64,000 nucleotides of DNA from Gymnopus androsaceus JB14 (GCA_009733575.1 ML769383.1:620001-684000); one strand, 5' to 3'. Positions 43,336 through 57,416 are shown, numbered from the stretch's first letter. A program made the numbers and translations. The notes: generated by a model from the sequence alone, not told the origin.

Positions 43336-46179
43336 ATGGCTGAGCCAATGGACGTTGATAATGAAGGCCCCTCCACTTCTAAGCGTACTCTCACGAGGTC
43401 GATCTCAGTACCGTTTCAACCTCCGAAAGATTTGACAGTTGGCTATATCTACTCTACCGAGATGACTTCGCACTTCGATCCCCGGGGACACCAAGAAGCT
43501 CCCGAACGTATAACGCGTATATGGCAAGCTATTGTTAATGAAAAATATAACACCAAAATGCAGTGGCTTCCGATACGCCCTGTCACGAAGGCCGAAGCTC
43601 TTCTGGTACATAGCCAAAATACTTGGGACCTAATTGAGGCCTTTCAATGTAAGTTTGGTGATCAAATCGTGCGCGCTCGCGATAAGGCCATGCAGCTGGC
43701 TTTTCAGTGCTATGTGAGAGTGCTAATAGTCATTTAGACATGTCTGAACAACAAGTCGTCGACTCCGAAGCATACTATGACCAACTGTCGCTCTATGTGA
43801 TGGCAGGGACAACTAGAGCTGCTCGGCTTAGCTGTGGTGGCGTCATTGAAGCTTGCGTTGCTGTCGCTCGTGGTCGGTTGAAAAAAGTTTTTGCAATTTG
43901 TCGGCCTCCAGGTCACCATGCTGAGCCTGATCAATCTATGGGCTTCTGCTTTTTCAACAACGTCGCTGTAGCGGCTAGGGTGGTACAGAAACTAACCCCG
44001 ATCAAACGAATACTGATTCTGGATTGGTAAGTGTGTGGGTTCTTTAATTTTGATAACAATACTTACTCCCAATTCAGGGACGTGCATCACGGTGAGTATC
44101 AATCCATGGCAGAGCTTCGGTCTGTATACTCATAATTGGTAGGAAATGGGACTCAGAGAGCATTCAATGACGATCCATCCGTTCTTTATATCTCAATACA
44201 TCGGTATGACGGAGGTACTTTCTATCCATGCGGCGAATTTGGCAGTATGGCTTCCTGTGGTGAAGGGGCTGGTCTCGGATTGTAAGTCGGACCCTATCCA
44301 ATTCTTTAATTGTGGATCCTGACGTTCCAAGCTCTGTGAATATACCCTGGCCGGAAAAGGGAATGGGCGATGCAGACTATATCCACGCGTTTCAAAGAAT
44401 TGTGATGCCAATAGCCATGGAATTCGCTCCTGAACTGGTCATCAGTGCGTGGGCTATAGTGTAATATCGTATCTGAATACTGATCAGATTCGTAGTATCT
44501 GCTGGTTTTGACGCAGCGGATGGGGATGAACTAGGAGAATGCAAAGTTTCGCCCACAGGATATGCACATATGACTCATATGCTCTCTGGACTTGCCGGAG
44601 GACACTTGGTTGTCGCTTTGGAGGTTTGTAATTATCTGTTCTTGTACTCCAGGCGTTTTAACGATCTTTTCCTTTAGGGGGGATATAATGTGGATGCAAC
44701 GACGAATTCGGCGCTCGCTGTCACCAAAGTCATTTTGGGAGAGGCTCCAGATCCGCTGCCTCCAATGCGAGCCTCCGAAACAGCAACAGAGACAATTTAC
44801 TTGGTGGCGAAAGAACAAAGCAAGCATTGGAAGTGCATCGACACCAAAGGTTGTGAACCCCGGGAAGGTGCTTTGCTTTTCTGTGTACCTGTTTTCTTTT
44901 CTCAACATGTTTGCAGAGGTCGAGTCCATTAGTTTCTCTATACCGGGTGAGTATCGACTCCAGATAGCGCTCCTATTGAAGATTAACATGGCTTCCAGAA
45001 ATCTTGAAGGCCCACCGAGAGCACTATTTGTACACTAATTTCCAAATGATGCAAGTTCCGCTGCTTAGTGTTCTTGAAAATCCGTTTACTGGCCAAGTTA
45101 TGTGCACGTAAGTAATTTATGTCACGCTGAACCTTTTTTTCACACCCTGTGTAGGCGGGATTTGTTCGAAAACAAGACGCTCATTGTCCTTGCTCATGAG
45201 TTGTAAGTCTCGACTTTCCATTTGACTTCTAATAAAAAATTGAACTTCAGCCGAATAGTGGCAACTTGCGCCTGGAGCTTGAGTCTTCAGCGACTTGCGA
45301 TCTGAATTTGGAGCGTTCCTATTTGGTGAGTGGCAGTAGTATTCTGTTGCCTATCTAACCAACACTGTGCACAGATTGATTTCACCAAAGAGTTGATGAG
45401 ATGGATCAACAGCGAGGGCCACGCGCTCCTCGATGTAAATCTTTTTCCAAAACCCTTTGCTGCACAAAATACCAAGGTAGGTAACAAATTAGATTATGTA
45501 TTGTATTATTATTCACTGTTCGTAATCAGCGCTCGCACAAAAAGACAGGACGATACGATGAGGGAACCGCCTTGCTAATCTACTTGTGGGACAACTTCAT
45601 CCAGTAAGTGTTTATGTGCATATGCGAGGTGATTCCCCGTCTCAGCCATGTTCTTCAGTCTTTCGGGTGCACAAAACATTATTTTTATAGGTCACGGACC
45701 AGCGTGTCAACCGGTAATGGAACTGATCGACGCGAGATGTAGTTTTTTTTCTGCGATCTTCACTTGGTTACTATTAACGCGCTTTCCTGTAGTCAATTCT
45801 ATCACAAAACGGGTGAAGGCAGTTATTCAAGTTGTGGGAAATGGGAAGGTTCCAGTGACTCCTAAAAAATCCGATGAACTTCGATCTTGGTATGGAAAGG
45901 TAGTGCTTTTAGAGTTATTCTTTACCCTGTCCTTTAAAAACGATTCTTCAGTGTTCCTATGTGCTTCTACCGTCGAATCACTATATCTTTGGCCCTGAAT
46001 CCAATCACAGTTGGAAGAAACACGGCATGCTTTGTCCAGTCGGTATGTAAGCAACGCTTGTGCTTTTCTTTGTCGACTTATCCTCCATTACAGAAGAATC
46101 TCAGCCCGTGAAAATTATAATGCGGGGGCTGCCGGGAATCCAAGACTTTATAAAGGCGCAACTAGCCAAGCGCAGCTAG
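43336..46179 (+). CDS. HDA1: Class II histone deacetylase HDA1
   Basis: This zinc-dependent lysine deacetylase represses transcription as part of the HDA1 complex. The N-terminal class II deacetylase domain has [38 protein letters not shown] (catalytic His pair), LDWDVHHGNGTQ (zinc Asp and His), [19 protein letters not shown] (zinc Asp) and GGYN. The C-terminal Arb2 domain follows, with [68 protein letters not shown] and [17 protein letters not shown]. It ends [13 protein letters not shown]. More than ten introns are present and all frames join without a shift. One 3' splice site (near 45252, GAATAG) rather than the earlier CAG is needed to keep HEFGNLR. Confidence 0.93.
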
Positions 46180-46507
46180 TCCTCGATAATATACCAATTA
46201 TAATGATACTTATACTGTAATAGTAATACGTGTCAACTATACCTATAAATGTTGATAGACACAGACAAAGGTGGTGAGCGCTGCTCAGAATGTATTTCCC
46301 TTGCGTTTCCTGGCGAATCCTGGAAGGGGTAAGAATATTTCAATTGAGAACTTATCTACGTCGTCGCTACGCGTTCGCCTACACTGAAGGCATCCACCAG
46401 GGTCTTCAAACCAAAGCTCGATCGTTCAAAATCGCGCTCCATCACCGGTCACCAGTCAGGCATTCAGCACGTGCCCTAAGTTTCTTCTCTTCCCATCACC
46501 TTCGAGG
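46180..46507. other. Intergenic, no gene recognised
   Basis: This is 328 bases between the HDA1 stop and the ERCC1 start on the same strand, presumed to hold the HDA1 3' UTR and the ERCC1 promoter. Confidence 0.5.
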
Positions 46508-47613
46508 ATGTCCTCTTCAGCTTCATCATCTAATCGCCCAGGACCTCCTGTTGTAATACCTGGTTCTGGAAACAACATCATTTTGAATCCACTACAAGTA
46601 TGCTCAAGTCTGCAAAGGCACTCATAGATTTATGAAGACGACAATTTTACTTCTAGCGCGGAAACCCCATTCTTGAATGTATTCGTAACGTTGGAAAGGA
46701 ATTTGGAGACATTTTAGCCGACTATCAGGTTGGTCGCACTACCGGAGTGCTGTTTCTTAGGTTAATACCCTTTCTTTCATTGTGATTTTTTTAAATTGAA
46801 GTTACTAGTCTCAAGTATCACCGTCTCCATCCAGAATACATTCATACACGCATTGAAAAACTCGCGCATCACTACACTCTTCGTATCTTGCTGATTCTGT
46901 GTGATATAGTGAGTCGAACTATGAACATGCTCTAATCGTATTCGTTTACTCTGGGACCCAAGTCGGAACACAAAGATCCCATACGTGAACTCACAAAAGT
47001 AAGCATCACCTTTGACGTTCTCCGCCCGTCTCATCCTTAAATCAGGTTTGTTTGACCAACAACATTACGGTTATCGTTGCTTTTTCGTGGGCCTTTCTGT
47101 CTCATACGCATCTTGTGGCTTGCTTACAAGTTATGTCTCTTCAGATTCGAAGAGGCTGGTCATTATTTAAGTATCTTCAAGCAATTTGAACATAAGCCAC
47201 CAAACATGATAAAGGAGCGAGTGGACAAGGACTATACTTCCATGTTGCGCACTTCTCTGACCAGTATCAGCAAAGTGAACAAAACTGATGTCGAGACCTT
47301 GAGAAATTCTTTCGGGGTAAGTTCTACTCTCATAACGTGAATAGGCTTAATGTTTTGAAGTATTCCTCAGAGTATTGCAAACATTGCGAAAACCCAGCCT
47401 GAGCAGCTCGCCAATTTACCTGGTTTTGGGCAAGTCAAGGTCAAAAATATCAAAAACGCTTTCGAGAAACCATTTCGTAATCACGCCACGAACACTCTGG
47501 CGTTCATGGCTTCGTCTCAATCTCAGGACGGTACTGAACATCTCCCGGACACGGATTCTTATAGACCTCCTCGAGATCCGAGCCCTGTATGGGACATCGA
47601 GCTGGATCCGTAA
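46508..47613 (+). CDS. RAD10: DNA repair endonuclease subunit ERCC1/RAD10
   Basis: This is the non-catalytic partner of the XPF/Rad1 structure-specific nuclease, which makes the 5' incision in nucleotide excision repair and also acts in crosslink and single-strand-annealing repair. After a short Ser-rich start, the central domain shows GNPILECIRNVGKEFGDIL, the following ADYQVGRTTGVLFLS, LKYHRLHPEYIHTRIEKL, LRILLILCDI, HKDPIRELTK and ITVIVAFS with FEEAGHYLSIFKQFEHKPP. The C-terminal helix-hairpin-helix tandem used for XPF binding has LTSISKVNKTDVETLRNSFG and NLPGFGQVKVKNIKNAF. It ends DPSPVWDIELDP. Exons join in frame across short introns. Sequence length is normal for fungi. Confidence 0.92.
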
Positions 47614-47756
47614 ATAAGAGCGGAGAATCGGTCATGGGATGTTAGCATTAGGACTGTGTATGTACAATAATTCCTGCAGTAAATAGTAATGTATATCCGG
47701 ACTTGGCGTCGTCATCCATTCGTTACTTGGTCCATATGTCTATTGCCTGTCCTAAG

Positions 47757-49728
47757 TTATGAATCTCTAAAAGGGACCGCCACAGATCGGTCTTGCGGAG
47801 ACTCGATGTCGATGTCATCTTCAAGCCCATTCTCGATAAGGCCTCTGCCCTCTTCCCCATGTATCGCTAATCTAGCACTGCTCCGACCAGTGGCGGCAGA
47901 AGCCCTCTGGGAGTGTAAAGGATGCTGGTGGTGGTCGATGTCCTCGTCATCACCTTCGTCATCACTGGCATCTCCAACCGCCCAAAGCGTCCCAGTCTCA
48001 CCGCTGCCAGCGTCATCGTCGGGATTACCAGCTTCAAGGTCAGTTTTGGAACCAGAAGCTTGTCGTGAACCTCGATTGCGTAGCCTGGGCATTGATAATG
48101 AAGCGCTTGCCAAAGGGGCAGATCTCACGGGAGCTCCTGGCTCAGCCCCGGTAGAACTTCGTTTGTGCGTTAGTAGCACAACGCCAGATATAAGAATGAG
48201 TATAGAAGCAAAGATTAGAAATAGCGTCCACGGCTGATAAGCGTCGACCTCGTCGTTGAAGATCTGGAAGACATTAGCCTATTGCTTAAACTGTGAGAAG
48301 CATAAAGCGTACCAGCGAATCCAAGAACCTAATAACGAACAAAACACTAAGTCCTTTAGTCTTCGTAAGATAGGGAGAATACGTACCCAGTAGCAGTGTA
48401 CACGCCGTAAAACACGGGGACGACGAGAGTGGAATCATAAACCTTTAGGCCACGATTTAAGCATATGATTTGAAGTACAGCAGTGCATGCTAAAAGAATA
48501 ATGGTGAATATGGGTGCAGCGTGTCCAAACTGATTTCCCGGGTTTTCGTGCGACAAAGAGCCGGAAAGCAGCTTGACGCTAAGGTATGTTAGGCTTCATT
48601 TTTAAACGGATCCCAGATCTAACACTTACGTTGCCTTTGCGAAAACTAAAGTCCCACCGGCTAGTCCACCTAAGAATATGAACAATCAGTCTGGGATATC
48701 CGTCATCTAAGAGTGACGCTCACCGCCACTGCACGCCCAGGCAATCCCGAGCGTCCAAGCAATCGTCTTGTCATCCTTTGCGGAGTTCCAATGCTCTAAC
48801 CAGTCTCCAATCCTCGTCGTCACAAAGATCCAGGCCATTTTTATTTTGTGTGCCATCACCATAAAAGACATTTTCTTTTCCTCTTTTGCTCGATGAATTG
48901 GTATCTGCACGCGCAGCAGATAAAGGCACTATGGTGATATCGGAACGAGCAGTAAGGATGGCATCGAGTTTGGATGTGCATAAGAGAAGCAAAAGCAGGG
49001 CAAACGACATGAAGAAAAAGAAGGCCAACCAGCCGCCTCTTCTCCAAGAGATATGTTAGATGAGCCACGTCGGTTTCCGCTGCGAGACCGCTATTGATTG
49101 AACCGAATGCGACTATTCCTATGACACCAAGCACTACAACGATGGTCCCCTGTTCATACATTAGAAAAAGTGTAGGTCCTATAGTAAGCCAGACTCACGT
49201 AGATGTCTGTACTCGTTACAGGTGTCCCAACGAGAAATCTCGCAAACAAAAAGTTGAAAACGAGTGAGGTTGAGCCCAGAGGCGCAACATATTCTACAGG
49301 AACGTTGAGTTTGACTGTTAATGCAAATTGTAGCTGTCTCACCTGCGCGCATGTACTCAAGAGCGAGAGTACTTCCAATTAATTGAGATAATCTGCAGCG
49401 GAGAGTGAGTTAGACTCATGAATAGACTGTGACGACTCACATGTACAGCAACATTCCCAGTAACCATAAAGGTCGCAACCAGTCTCTCCGTCTCGAAGCT
49501 TTAGGTATAGCCGAAGTCCAAACCTACAGAAGCAAAATGAGCTCTTCCAGAGTTGTACATAGAGATGTCAATTACATGATCCAGTTTTGTTAGATTGAGA
49601 CCCGCGGCATTCAGAATAGAGGCTAGCATAACGATAGAAAGGCCAATAATGAAGGCAACAATTGAGTTTGCATGGTGTGCAGGGACTGGGTCTGGATTTG
49701 GTAGAGACGACGAAGTGGTATCATCCAT
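47757..49728 (-). CDS. NIPA-type magnesium transporter
   Basis: This is an integral membrane protein of the NIPA family (DMT superfamily), which moves Mg2+ across endomembranes or the plasma membrane. About nine helices are visible: VAFIIGLSIVMLASILNAAG, RPLWLLGMLLYI, the conserved EYVAPLGSTSLVFNFLFA, IYGTIVVVLGVIGIVAFGS, WLAFFFFMSFALLLLLL, AWACSGGGLAGGTLVFAKAT, IFTIILLACTAVLQIICL, VVPVFYGVYTATGF and WTLFLIFASILILISGVVLL. A large loop with a Ser/Lys stretch lies between the fifth and sixth helices. The C-terminal tail is long, polar and acidic (DDEGDDEDIDHHQHP). The start at 49728 (MDDTTSSS) is preferred over an upstream in-frame ATG at 49797. No frameshift is seen. Confidence 0.85.
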
Positions 49729-50530
49729 GCAAAGTTTCGTTAGAGATGAATAAGGTGCGGAGAAGAAAATATGTTTATAATGTTTGAAGAGAATCACGAG
49801 AATTGATTAGCGCTGGCAGCGCTGGTCTAGCGCCTATCGCGGTTACTTCTTCTCCTAACTCTCATCCTGGATACAGGTTTTGCTTAGATTCAACACGAAC
49901 GCCTCCCTCGACAAATTGTTCCTCGAGGTCTTCACGTCATACATACGCATGCAGTGAGCATGATGGACTTGCCTTCAAGTGCCGTAAAGATCTACATCAT
50001 CTAGGAACTTCAAAAAAAAACCCACAATACAGTACAACTTGTTACTAATATTACAACAGCAATAGTATGGTGCCACAAATACGCCTCCATATCCCGGTGC
50101 CCACCATCCGTGATTCGTTCGTTAATCTAGAGATTCTACTCTACTGTTCTATCGCTATCTAATATCTGCGCAATTCACAAGTTCATTCCTCCTCTCTAAC
50201 TTGCATATCTATCAAAGTCTGTCTCTTGTTGTACCATACTTACGGACTCCAACAGTTTTATCTGGCATTGAACCTTCATTGACTTGGTTTTGATCGTGAG
50301 ATATGCTGCGATTTTTTTGAGTTATAACGTCTTCTCGGGTGGATCTTGGAGGTTTTATCGTGGAGGTTTTACCTCTGTACCTCTGTGGATACATGGAATT
50401 CTGTTTGAGATCGTAGTCTCATTTGCCGATCCGGGTCTTAGATTTTTGTCCCCTCTTTCTTTCTCTCCCGTCTGCAATTTTCGGATCTAACCCGGGCTTC
50501 TATCTCAAGAGCTCTATAAAAACTGATGTA
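49729..50530. other. Divergent intergenic region, promoters of NIPA and PAL genes
   Basis: About 800 bases with no coding signal separate two divergent genes. A small direct repeat ('tggaggttttatcgtggaggttttacctctgtacctctgtgg', about 50347-50388) is visible on the PAL side. Confidence 0.5.
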
Positions 50531-53473
50531 ATGTCTACATTCCCTACAGAAATGGCTACTTTATCGTCCAAATTCGTGGCCATTCAACGAGAGTTTGAAA
50601 CTTACAGGTCTGTTCTGCGTGTGTGCTACTCCTTGCATTCTGACACTTTCTTTAGGAATGGAAGGAAGCCAGTGAAGGTCGATGGCCAAACTTTATCCAT
50701 TGCAGCAGTCACTGCCGCTGCCAGATGCAATACGCCCGTCACCTTGGACCAATCGTCTCATATCAAATCGCGTGTTGCGCAGAGTCGCTCAGTCATTGCT
50801 GAAAAGGTAGAGTCTGGCATCAGTGTCTATGGATTGAGCACCGGGTTCGGTGGGAGTGGTGTGTTATTTGAGCTTTTGTATCCTTCCCATTCTCAGTGTC
50901 TTTACTCTATCTAGCTGACACTCGAACCGACCAACCACTTCTCTTAGGAAAGGCACTTCTTCAGCATCAACAAGCAGGTAGGCGTTGTGTTTAGTCGACC
51001 AACGCGACGCTCTTATCAATTACGTTTTCAAAAGGTATTCTCCCCTCATCGACGACAAAACCGCAAGAGATGCTCCCGCTAATGGATGTAGGATCTTCCT
51101 TGAGTATGCCTGAGTCCTGGGTTCGGTTAGAAACGTTTTCTCCATTCAATCTTTCACCTGCTCACTTCTCTACTCAGCGGTGCAATGCTCGTCAGAGCCA
51201 ACTCCTTGATCAGAGGCCATTCTGGCGTCCGATGGGAGCTTATCGAAAAGATAACCGAACTTCTCCGCGCGAATATAACACCGTTGGTTCCACTGCGAGG
51301 GTCTATTTCCGCTTCAGGAGGTATGGGGCATTCCTGTTTCAAATTCCCCCCTTGCTGAGTAATTCTTCAGATCTATCGCCACTCTCGTATATCGCCGGCG
51401 CGTTAGGTTCGTTGACTGAATCGCATAGCTTAACATGCTGATTAGAAATGCCAGTGGGGAATCCGTCAATACGAGTCTTCGATGGTCCAAAAACTTTTGG
51501 AATGCGTAGTGTTCGCCCTTCTCGAGAAGCTCTCGATGAACATAAGATCGAGGTCAGTCTATTCCGAAAAGCGTGACGTTGTATGTTCTCAATTGTTTTG
51601 TATATAGCCACTTACTTTAGCTTCCAAAGAGCCGCTGGGAATTTTGAATGGAACCGCATTTTCTGCTTCGGTGGCGGCTTTATCGTTGAATGATGCTATA
51701 CATTTGGTCATGCTCTCTCAGGTTTGCACGGCCATGGGTGTAGAAGCCTTAAATGGGACTCGAGCGTCGTTTGATGCGTTCATTCATTCATCTCGTCCAC
51801 ACCCTGGCCAGGTAAGCAACATGATTTACGTAGGAGCTCATAGCAGTTGCTCACAGTGGTTACAGATCGAAGCAGCACAGAATATCTGGAAACTTTTGCA
51901 AGGTAGCAAATTCGCTCAGGACCATGAAGGAGAAACATCTATCGAAGAAGATAAGCATACCCTTAGACAGGACAGGTACCCGCTGCGAACATCGCCTCAA
52001 TTCTTAGGACCCCAAATCGAGGATCTACTCCATGCGACTGCGGCGGTGACTCAGGAATGTAATTCCACAACGGATAATCCACTCATCGATTCGTCGACTG
52101 GAATCATTCACCATGGTGGTAACTTCCAAGCTATGGCCATTACCAATGCCATGGAACATACTCGACTCGCCTTGCAACATGTGGGCAAACTTTTATTTGC
52201 ACAGATGACAGAACGTAAGTCTACTGTGTAATGCGACGAACAAATGAACTTACCTGAATGGCTGGCAGTCGTCAATCCTGCTATGAATAACGGACTACCC
52301 CCTTCCCTTGCCGCCTCAGATCCATCTCTCAACTATCATTGCAAGGGCGCCGACATAGCTGCTGCTGCATATTGTTCAGAATTAGGTTATCTCGCCAACC
52401 CCGTTTCGACGCATGTTCAATCTGCTGAAATGCACAGTGAGTACGCTCAAATTTCAACTCATAGCAATCAATCTAACTTGTTACCACGTAATAAAAGATC
52501 AGGCGGTCAAGTGGGTTATTTTCCTCGTCGCCTATACTTAGTAGCTTACGCTTATTGCATCTGAAGCTCCTTGGCGCTAATATCAGGTCGAGCGACGGTT
52601 AATTCCGTGCAGGTTTTGTCGCTATTAACAGCGTCATACCTCTATAGGTCTGTGTCAGGCCCTTGATCTCCGCGCATTGCGATTCGATTTCAATGCCGGT
52701 CTGAAGACGATTATCACTGAAGAACTATCTGGTTTATTCCGCTCCAGCCTATCTCAATCAGAAGAGGTTTCGAATCGCGTCTTCGATTTTCCGGTCGATG
52801 TCCAGCACGTTCGATAAAACCACTATAATGGATTGTACCGACCAAATGAATGCCATCGCTGCTTCCGGCGCGAGCGTCCTCATCGACCGTTTCATTTCCA
52901 TTGGGTCAGCAGACTCTCTCGCTCTAGGAAATATTGTTCAGTTCCGAAGCAAAATCTCTTCTCGAGCCGCCACGTTACTCCGAGGGCTTCGAAAGAGTTA
53001 TTTAACTGGTGAACGCGGTGACGCTCCTGCCGTTGTTTATCTGGGAAAAACACAAGCCGTCTACAAATTTATACGTGTGGCGCTGGGTATCAAGATGCAT
53101 GGTACTGAAAACTTGAATGGCTTCACCAAAGGTCCTGGTGAGAGCGACACCATTGGCCAAAGCATTTCGGTTATCAATGAGGTAAGTGTGTTTAAGCAAC
53201 TGAAATGTGCAACAAAGCTGAACGAAACTTCAGGCAATATGTGATGGAAGAATGCAGAATGTTGTTGCAGACCTTTTCGAATCTCTTGACCGACTTTTCA
53301 GACCGTTCGTACTCGACAGAACTAGACTTCAACTTACCTTCGACTCGTCCTGCAATGCAGGAGCGAAGCTGGACATTGCGTGCAGGGAAATTGCCGACCG
53401 CGAAGCTATGATTATCAGGACAAAATATAGACGACTAGATAATATTATTTACATTATACAGAATACAGAATAG
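50531..53473 (+). CDS. Phenylalanine ammonia-lyase
   Basis: This enzyme removes ammonia from phenylalanine to form cinnamate (possibly also acting on tyrosine). N-terminal motifs are [15 protein letters not shown] and [16 protein letters not shown]. The MIO prosthetic group arises from Ala-Ser-Gly in [19 protein letters not shown], a motif split by an intron after the glycine. Later motifs are [94 protein letters not shown] and [20 protein letters not shown]. Many short introns are present. One extra base near 52646 ([14 protein letters not shown]) and another near 52800 (before [16 protein letters not shown]) break the frame; otherwise it is complete. It is separated from a fungal regulator by other genes, so no cluster role is evident. 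Confidence 0.9.
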
Positions 53474-53622
53474 GAACTCTTAAGAACCCACGTAACAGCT
53501 CTAAAGTTTGCGATTACACGCTTTGACTTCTCCGGCTGTATCCGGATCACTCTGCCACGTGGTCCCTTCTTCGGATATTGATTCTTCCGTCTCATCTCCG
53601 ATTCTCGACTATTAGTTCGGAG

Positions 53623-56600
53623 ATGGAGAAAGGCGCTGTCTTTATGGGAGGGAGGCAACCTGAATCCAGGAAGCTACATCTTTTCATACTGCTTGCTTTA
53701 CTTTCTATCGCATTCACCTTCTTCAAATCATACTCTTCGCACACCAGTCCTGCTCACACGGCAATACTCCAACGCTGCTCGAGGCTGAAGCAGACTCCAG
53801 GAGTGCCTCACCATTTCCATGATCACCGGAAACAGTCTGACCGGTTTGTACCTGGAACCAAACCGACTTTAATTAAGAATGCGACCATCTGGACTGGATT
53901 ACACAATGGAACGGAAGTTGTGCATGGCGATATCTTGATTGACAAAGGACTTATTATGGGAGTTGGACATTTTGGAACCGCCTCCTACGGTAATGACTTA
54001 ACAGTAATTGACGCTAAAGGTCGCTGGGTTTCACCGGGTAAGAGCTTCGAATGTGTGGAACCTATTCATAAATCTGACTTGCAACAGGTATCGTTGACAT
54101 ACACTCACATCTAGGGGATGCCCGTCCGTCATTTTCTGCTTTATTTCTTACCTCTTTCGCTAACAAATATCCTGTAGCGAGCCCTGCCTTGGATGGTGCC
54201 GAAGACGACAATTCGTGTGTTCCACTCTCTCCCTGTTTTGCTTCATCTAAATCATCTGTCCTGTAGGCTCAAAGGAACAATACTTCCTTGGATGCGTTCG
54301 CTCGATGGCTTGAACTACCATGACCAGTCTTATCATCTCTCTATAGCTGGAGGTGTTACCACATCTCTTGTACTTCCTGGATCCGCCGATGTAATTTCTG
54401 TTCAAAACGGCGTATTGTTAAGTTGTACTGATATACAACTTTAAGGCCATAGGTGGCCAGGCGTACGTCATCAAGCTGCGTAGGACCGAAGAGAAGACAC
54501 CAAGTAGCATGTTACTCGAACCTCCGTATCAGATTAACTCTTCGGAGCCATGGGACGCGTCAATTCCCCCGAGGTGGAGGCACATGAAGTGAGTTCAATG
54601 GAGAACTATATCCTTCATATGCTGACCTTGCTTCTATAAAAGACATGCGTGTGGTAAGTCTTAACTTTGCCCTTCTCAATGCAGGAAATAACTTTCCTTA
54701 CACAGGCGAAAATCCCAGTATGATTTATCCTTCCTAATGAATGAGCATGATTGAACAAGCGGTGATCAGGCAGGGTCTACTCGGCGACCAGAATGGACAC
54801 GATTTGGGCATTCCGTGAAGCGTAAGTTGATCACTGTGTGCACAATGAAGTACGTTGATTCTCTGAATTTCAGTTATAACAAAGCTACGGAGATCATGAA
54901 GCAGCAAGACGATTATTGTCGCAAGGCGGAAGCAGGTGAATTCGAAAATCTGGGAGAGTTTCCAGATAATCTTCAGTGGGAATCCCTTGTGGACGTATTG
55001 CGAGGCAAAGTCAAAGTGCGCAGCGAGCTATATGTCAACAATATGACTGATTCCATTGGTTTCGAAGGTGAACATCCATTGTTACGAAGCTGTTGATTTG
55101 GATGGATTGGTTAGAGTAAGTGGTCCTTGAATCACATGTATTTAAGGAGTTGATGTCCGTCTGGTTTTCAGCTTTCGAACGAGTTCAAGTTCCCCATTGC
55201 AGCTTTCCATCATGCATCAGAAGCCTATTTGGTTCCATCCCTGTTGCAGCAGGTGTATGGTACGCTACACACATGTATTTTTTTTGGTTGTAACTGACTC
55301 CTGACACTGTAGGGAAACCCCCTGCAATCGCATTGTTTGCGACGAATGCTCGTTACAAAAGAGAAGCATATCGAGGGTCTGAATTTGCACCCCGTATCTT
55401 GGCTGAGCACGGCTTCACGGTTCTCATGAAAGTCAGTTCCAATGTCAGCCCCAAAGGCTACAATTAATCAGTGGTTTTTATCCAGAGTGACCACCCCGTG
55501 CTTGATAGCAGGCACCTCCTGTACGAGGCTCAGCAAGCGCACTTCTACGGTCTACCCGAGAACCTTGCTCTAGCTGCGATTACCAGGTGAAACTGTTTAT
55601 AAATCAACCTCTGTATAGCACATCTAAATCGTATTATACAGCAATTCGGCGGAAACGATGGGTGTGTAACATTCTGTGTGGTCGTATCTTCGTTAAACTC
55701 TCCTTCAGGCATGGGTCACAGAATTGGTTATGTTCGGAAAGGTGAGTGCTCATTTTGAAGAAATTCTATCGGAGCCTAATCTGTTCAATAGGCTGGGATG
55801 CTGGTACTTGATTTTTTTGCGCATCTTTTTGTATCACCACTAACGTTCAGCATACTCTAGATTTGGTAATATGGGACAGTCACCCACTTTCGCTGGGAGC
55901 GACTGCCACGCACGGTATTTATCGATGGCATTTCTCAACTCCAAACGCCTTTCACGTTTGAAAAGCCAGAAGCCTTCCAAAAATCCCCCAAGGTACCCAA
56001 TTTTGATAAGGAGGCAGAACTTACTCTCGAATACGACGGTCTCCCTCCATTGAAACCGACCAAAGGAATTGAAGTCGCAGTATTCACAAACGTGAGCAGT
56101 GTCTTCGTTAGGAGCTCGGGTAATGTCAAGTTGGCCTACTCTACCAATACTGGCGTCGGCGGCGTCGTCGTCGCAATCAATGGTCGATTGGTTTGCACTG
56201 GAGAGCGGTCTTCATGTCTTGCAGAGTCTATCTTGGGCACAGGGGTAGAACCATACGTGGTAGATCTGAAGGGTGGATCAATCGAACCGGCGCTGACTTC
56301 ATACGGTGCCCCATTAGGGTTAGAACATATCAACCAAGAGGCTTCAACCAACGATGGGTTTGCGTTTGAACCGCTTTCACAAACTATACCGAAAATCCTT
56401 GCGGGAGACTCGGTTGTCCGTGCGGCTGATGGACTGTTGTTCGATACCCGAGATGCTCTGTATGCGTATCGGGCTGGTGTGACTACAGGAATCACTGCTC
56501 CATCTCACTACGGGTTCTTCTTTGGTCTGGGAACCGCCTTTTCGACTGGAGCTTCACACAAACTGGAAACCGGGGCTGTCATTCAGGAAATCACGGCTTT

Positions 56601-57416
56601 GCATACTGCTATTGCGTTCGACGATGTTCCGAGTGTTAGCACGCAAATTGCAACTCTCCGTAAATTGCTTTTGAACCCGCCCGAGGGACCCGATGGTATC
56701 TGGTTCAAGAAAGTTGTTGAGGTTTGGCAGTTCAATCAAGTATCCTGTTCTGATCTAACAGTCTGGACATAGGGATCGATACCTCTAATTGTCGATACCC
56801 ATAGTGCTGACGTGAGTGCCTACTGAATGTATCTTTGACTGGTCTAATAGATCTAACACAGGTCATTGCTACTCTGTTGATGCTGAAGGCAGAAGTGGAA
56901 GCGACCACAGCAACTCCGATGAAGCTTACGATATCTGGCGGAAACGAAGCCCACCTTCTCGCAGAGCACCTCGGAAAAGCTGGGGTGGGCGTGTTATTGT
57001 TCAGTCGACCATTTCCGACTTATTGGGATCGCAAGAGAATGTGAGCTTCATTTGTTCACGGTGATCACCGTCGGTACTTACTCGAGACTAGTGCACCGGG
57101 CCCTCCACTTTCACCATCAGCAGTTCAGCATTTGATGGCTCACAATGTAACTGTAGGTCTTATGATTACAGAGATCTGGGATGCTCGAAACTTGCCATTC
57201 GACGTTGCGTGGGCTTCGCTTGACGTGAATGGGACACTCGAAAAGGAGGAAGCAATCGCTTTAGGTTCTGTTAATGTGGAGAAACTCCTTGGCGTTGATA
57301 TTGAAGCTCAAGACGCTGATCTTGTAGCAAGAGCAGGAGGAATTTCTTTCTTTGAAAATAAAGTTGTTGGTATCCTCTCTCCGCGTCGTGGAGTTGTAGA
57401 TATTTTTGATAAGTAG
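53623..57416 (+). CDS. Membrane-anchored amidohydrolase, CE9-like
   Basis: This is a large metal-dependent hydrolase of the amidohydrolase superfamily, often annotated in fungi as carbohydrate esterase family 9. An N-terminal transmembrane anchor (LHLFILLALLSIAFTFF, residues 20-36) is followed by TLIKNATIWTG, GDILIDKGLIMGVG and VIDAKGRWVSPG. The metal-binding GIVDIHSHLGD follows, then NIHCYEAVDLDGL, AAFHHASEAYLVPSLL and SDHPVLDSRHLL, which supply the other His and Asp residues. The second half, from PTKGIEVAVFTNVSSV, repeats the fold (RAADGLLFDTRDALYAYRAG) without HxH and is probably non-catalytic. One extra G at 55914-55915 breaks VFIDGISQLQTPF. The substrate is unknown. About a dozen introns are present. 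Confidence 0.8.

Noticed and set aside
45230..45305. Possible frameshift in the Arb2 part of HDA1
   Set aside because: Using the acceptor GAATAG rather than the earlier CTTCAG restores [12 protein letters not shown], so no extra base is needed.
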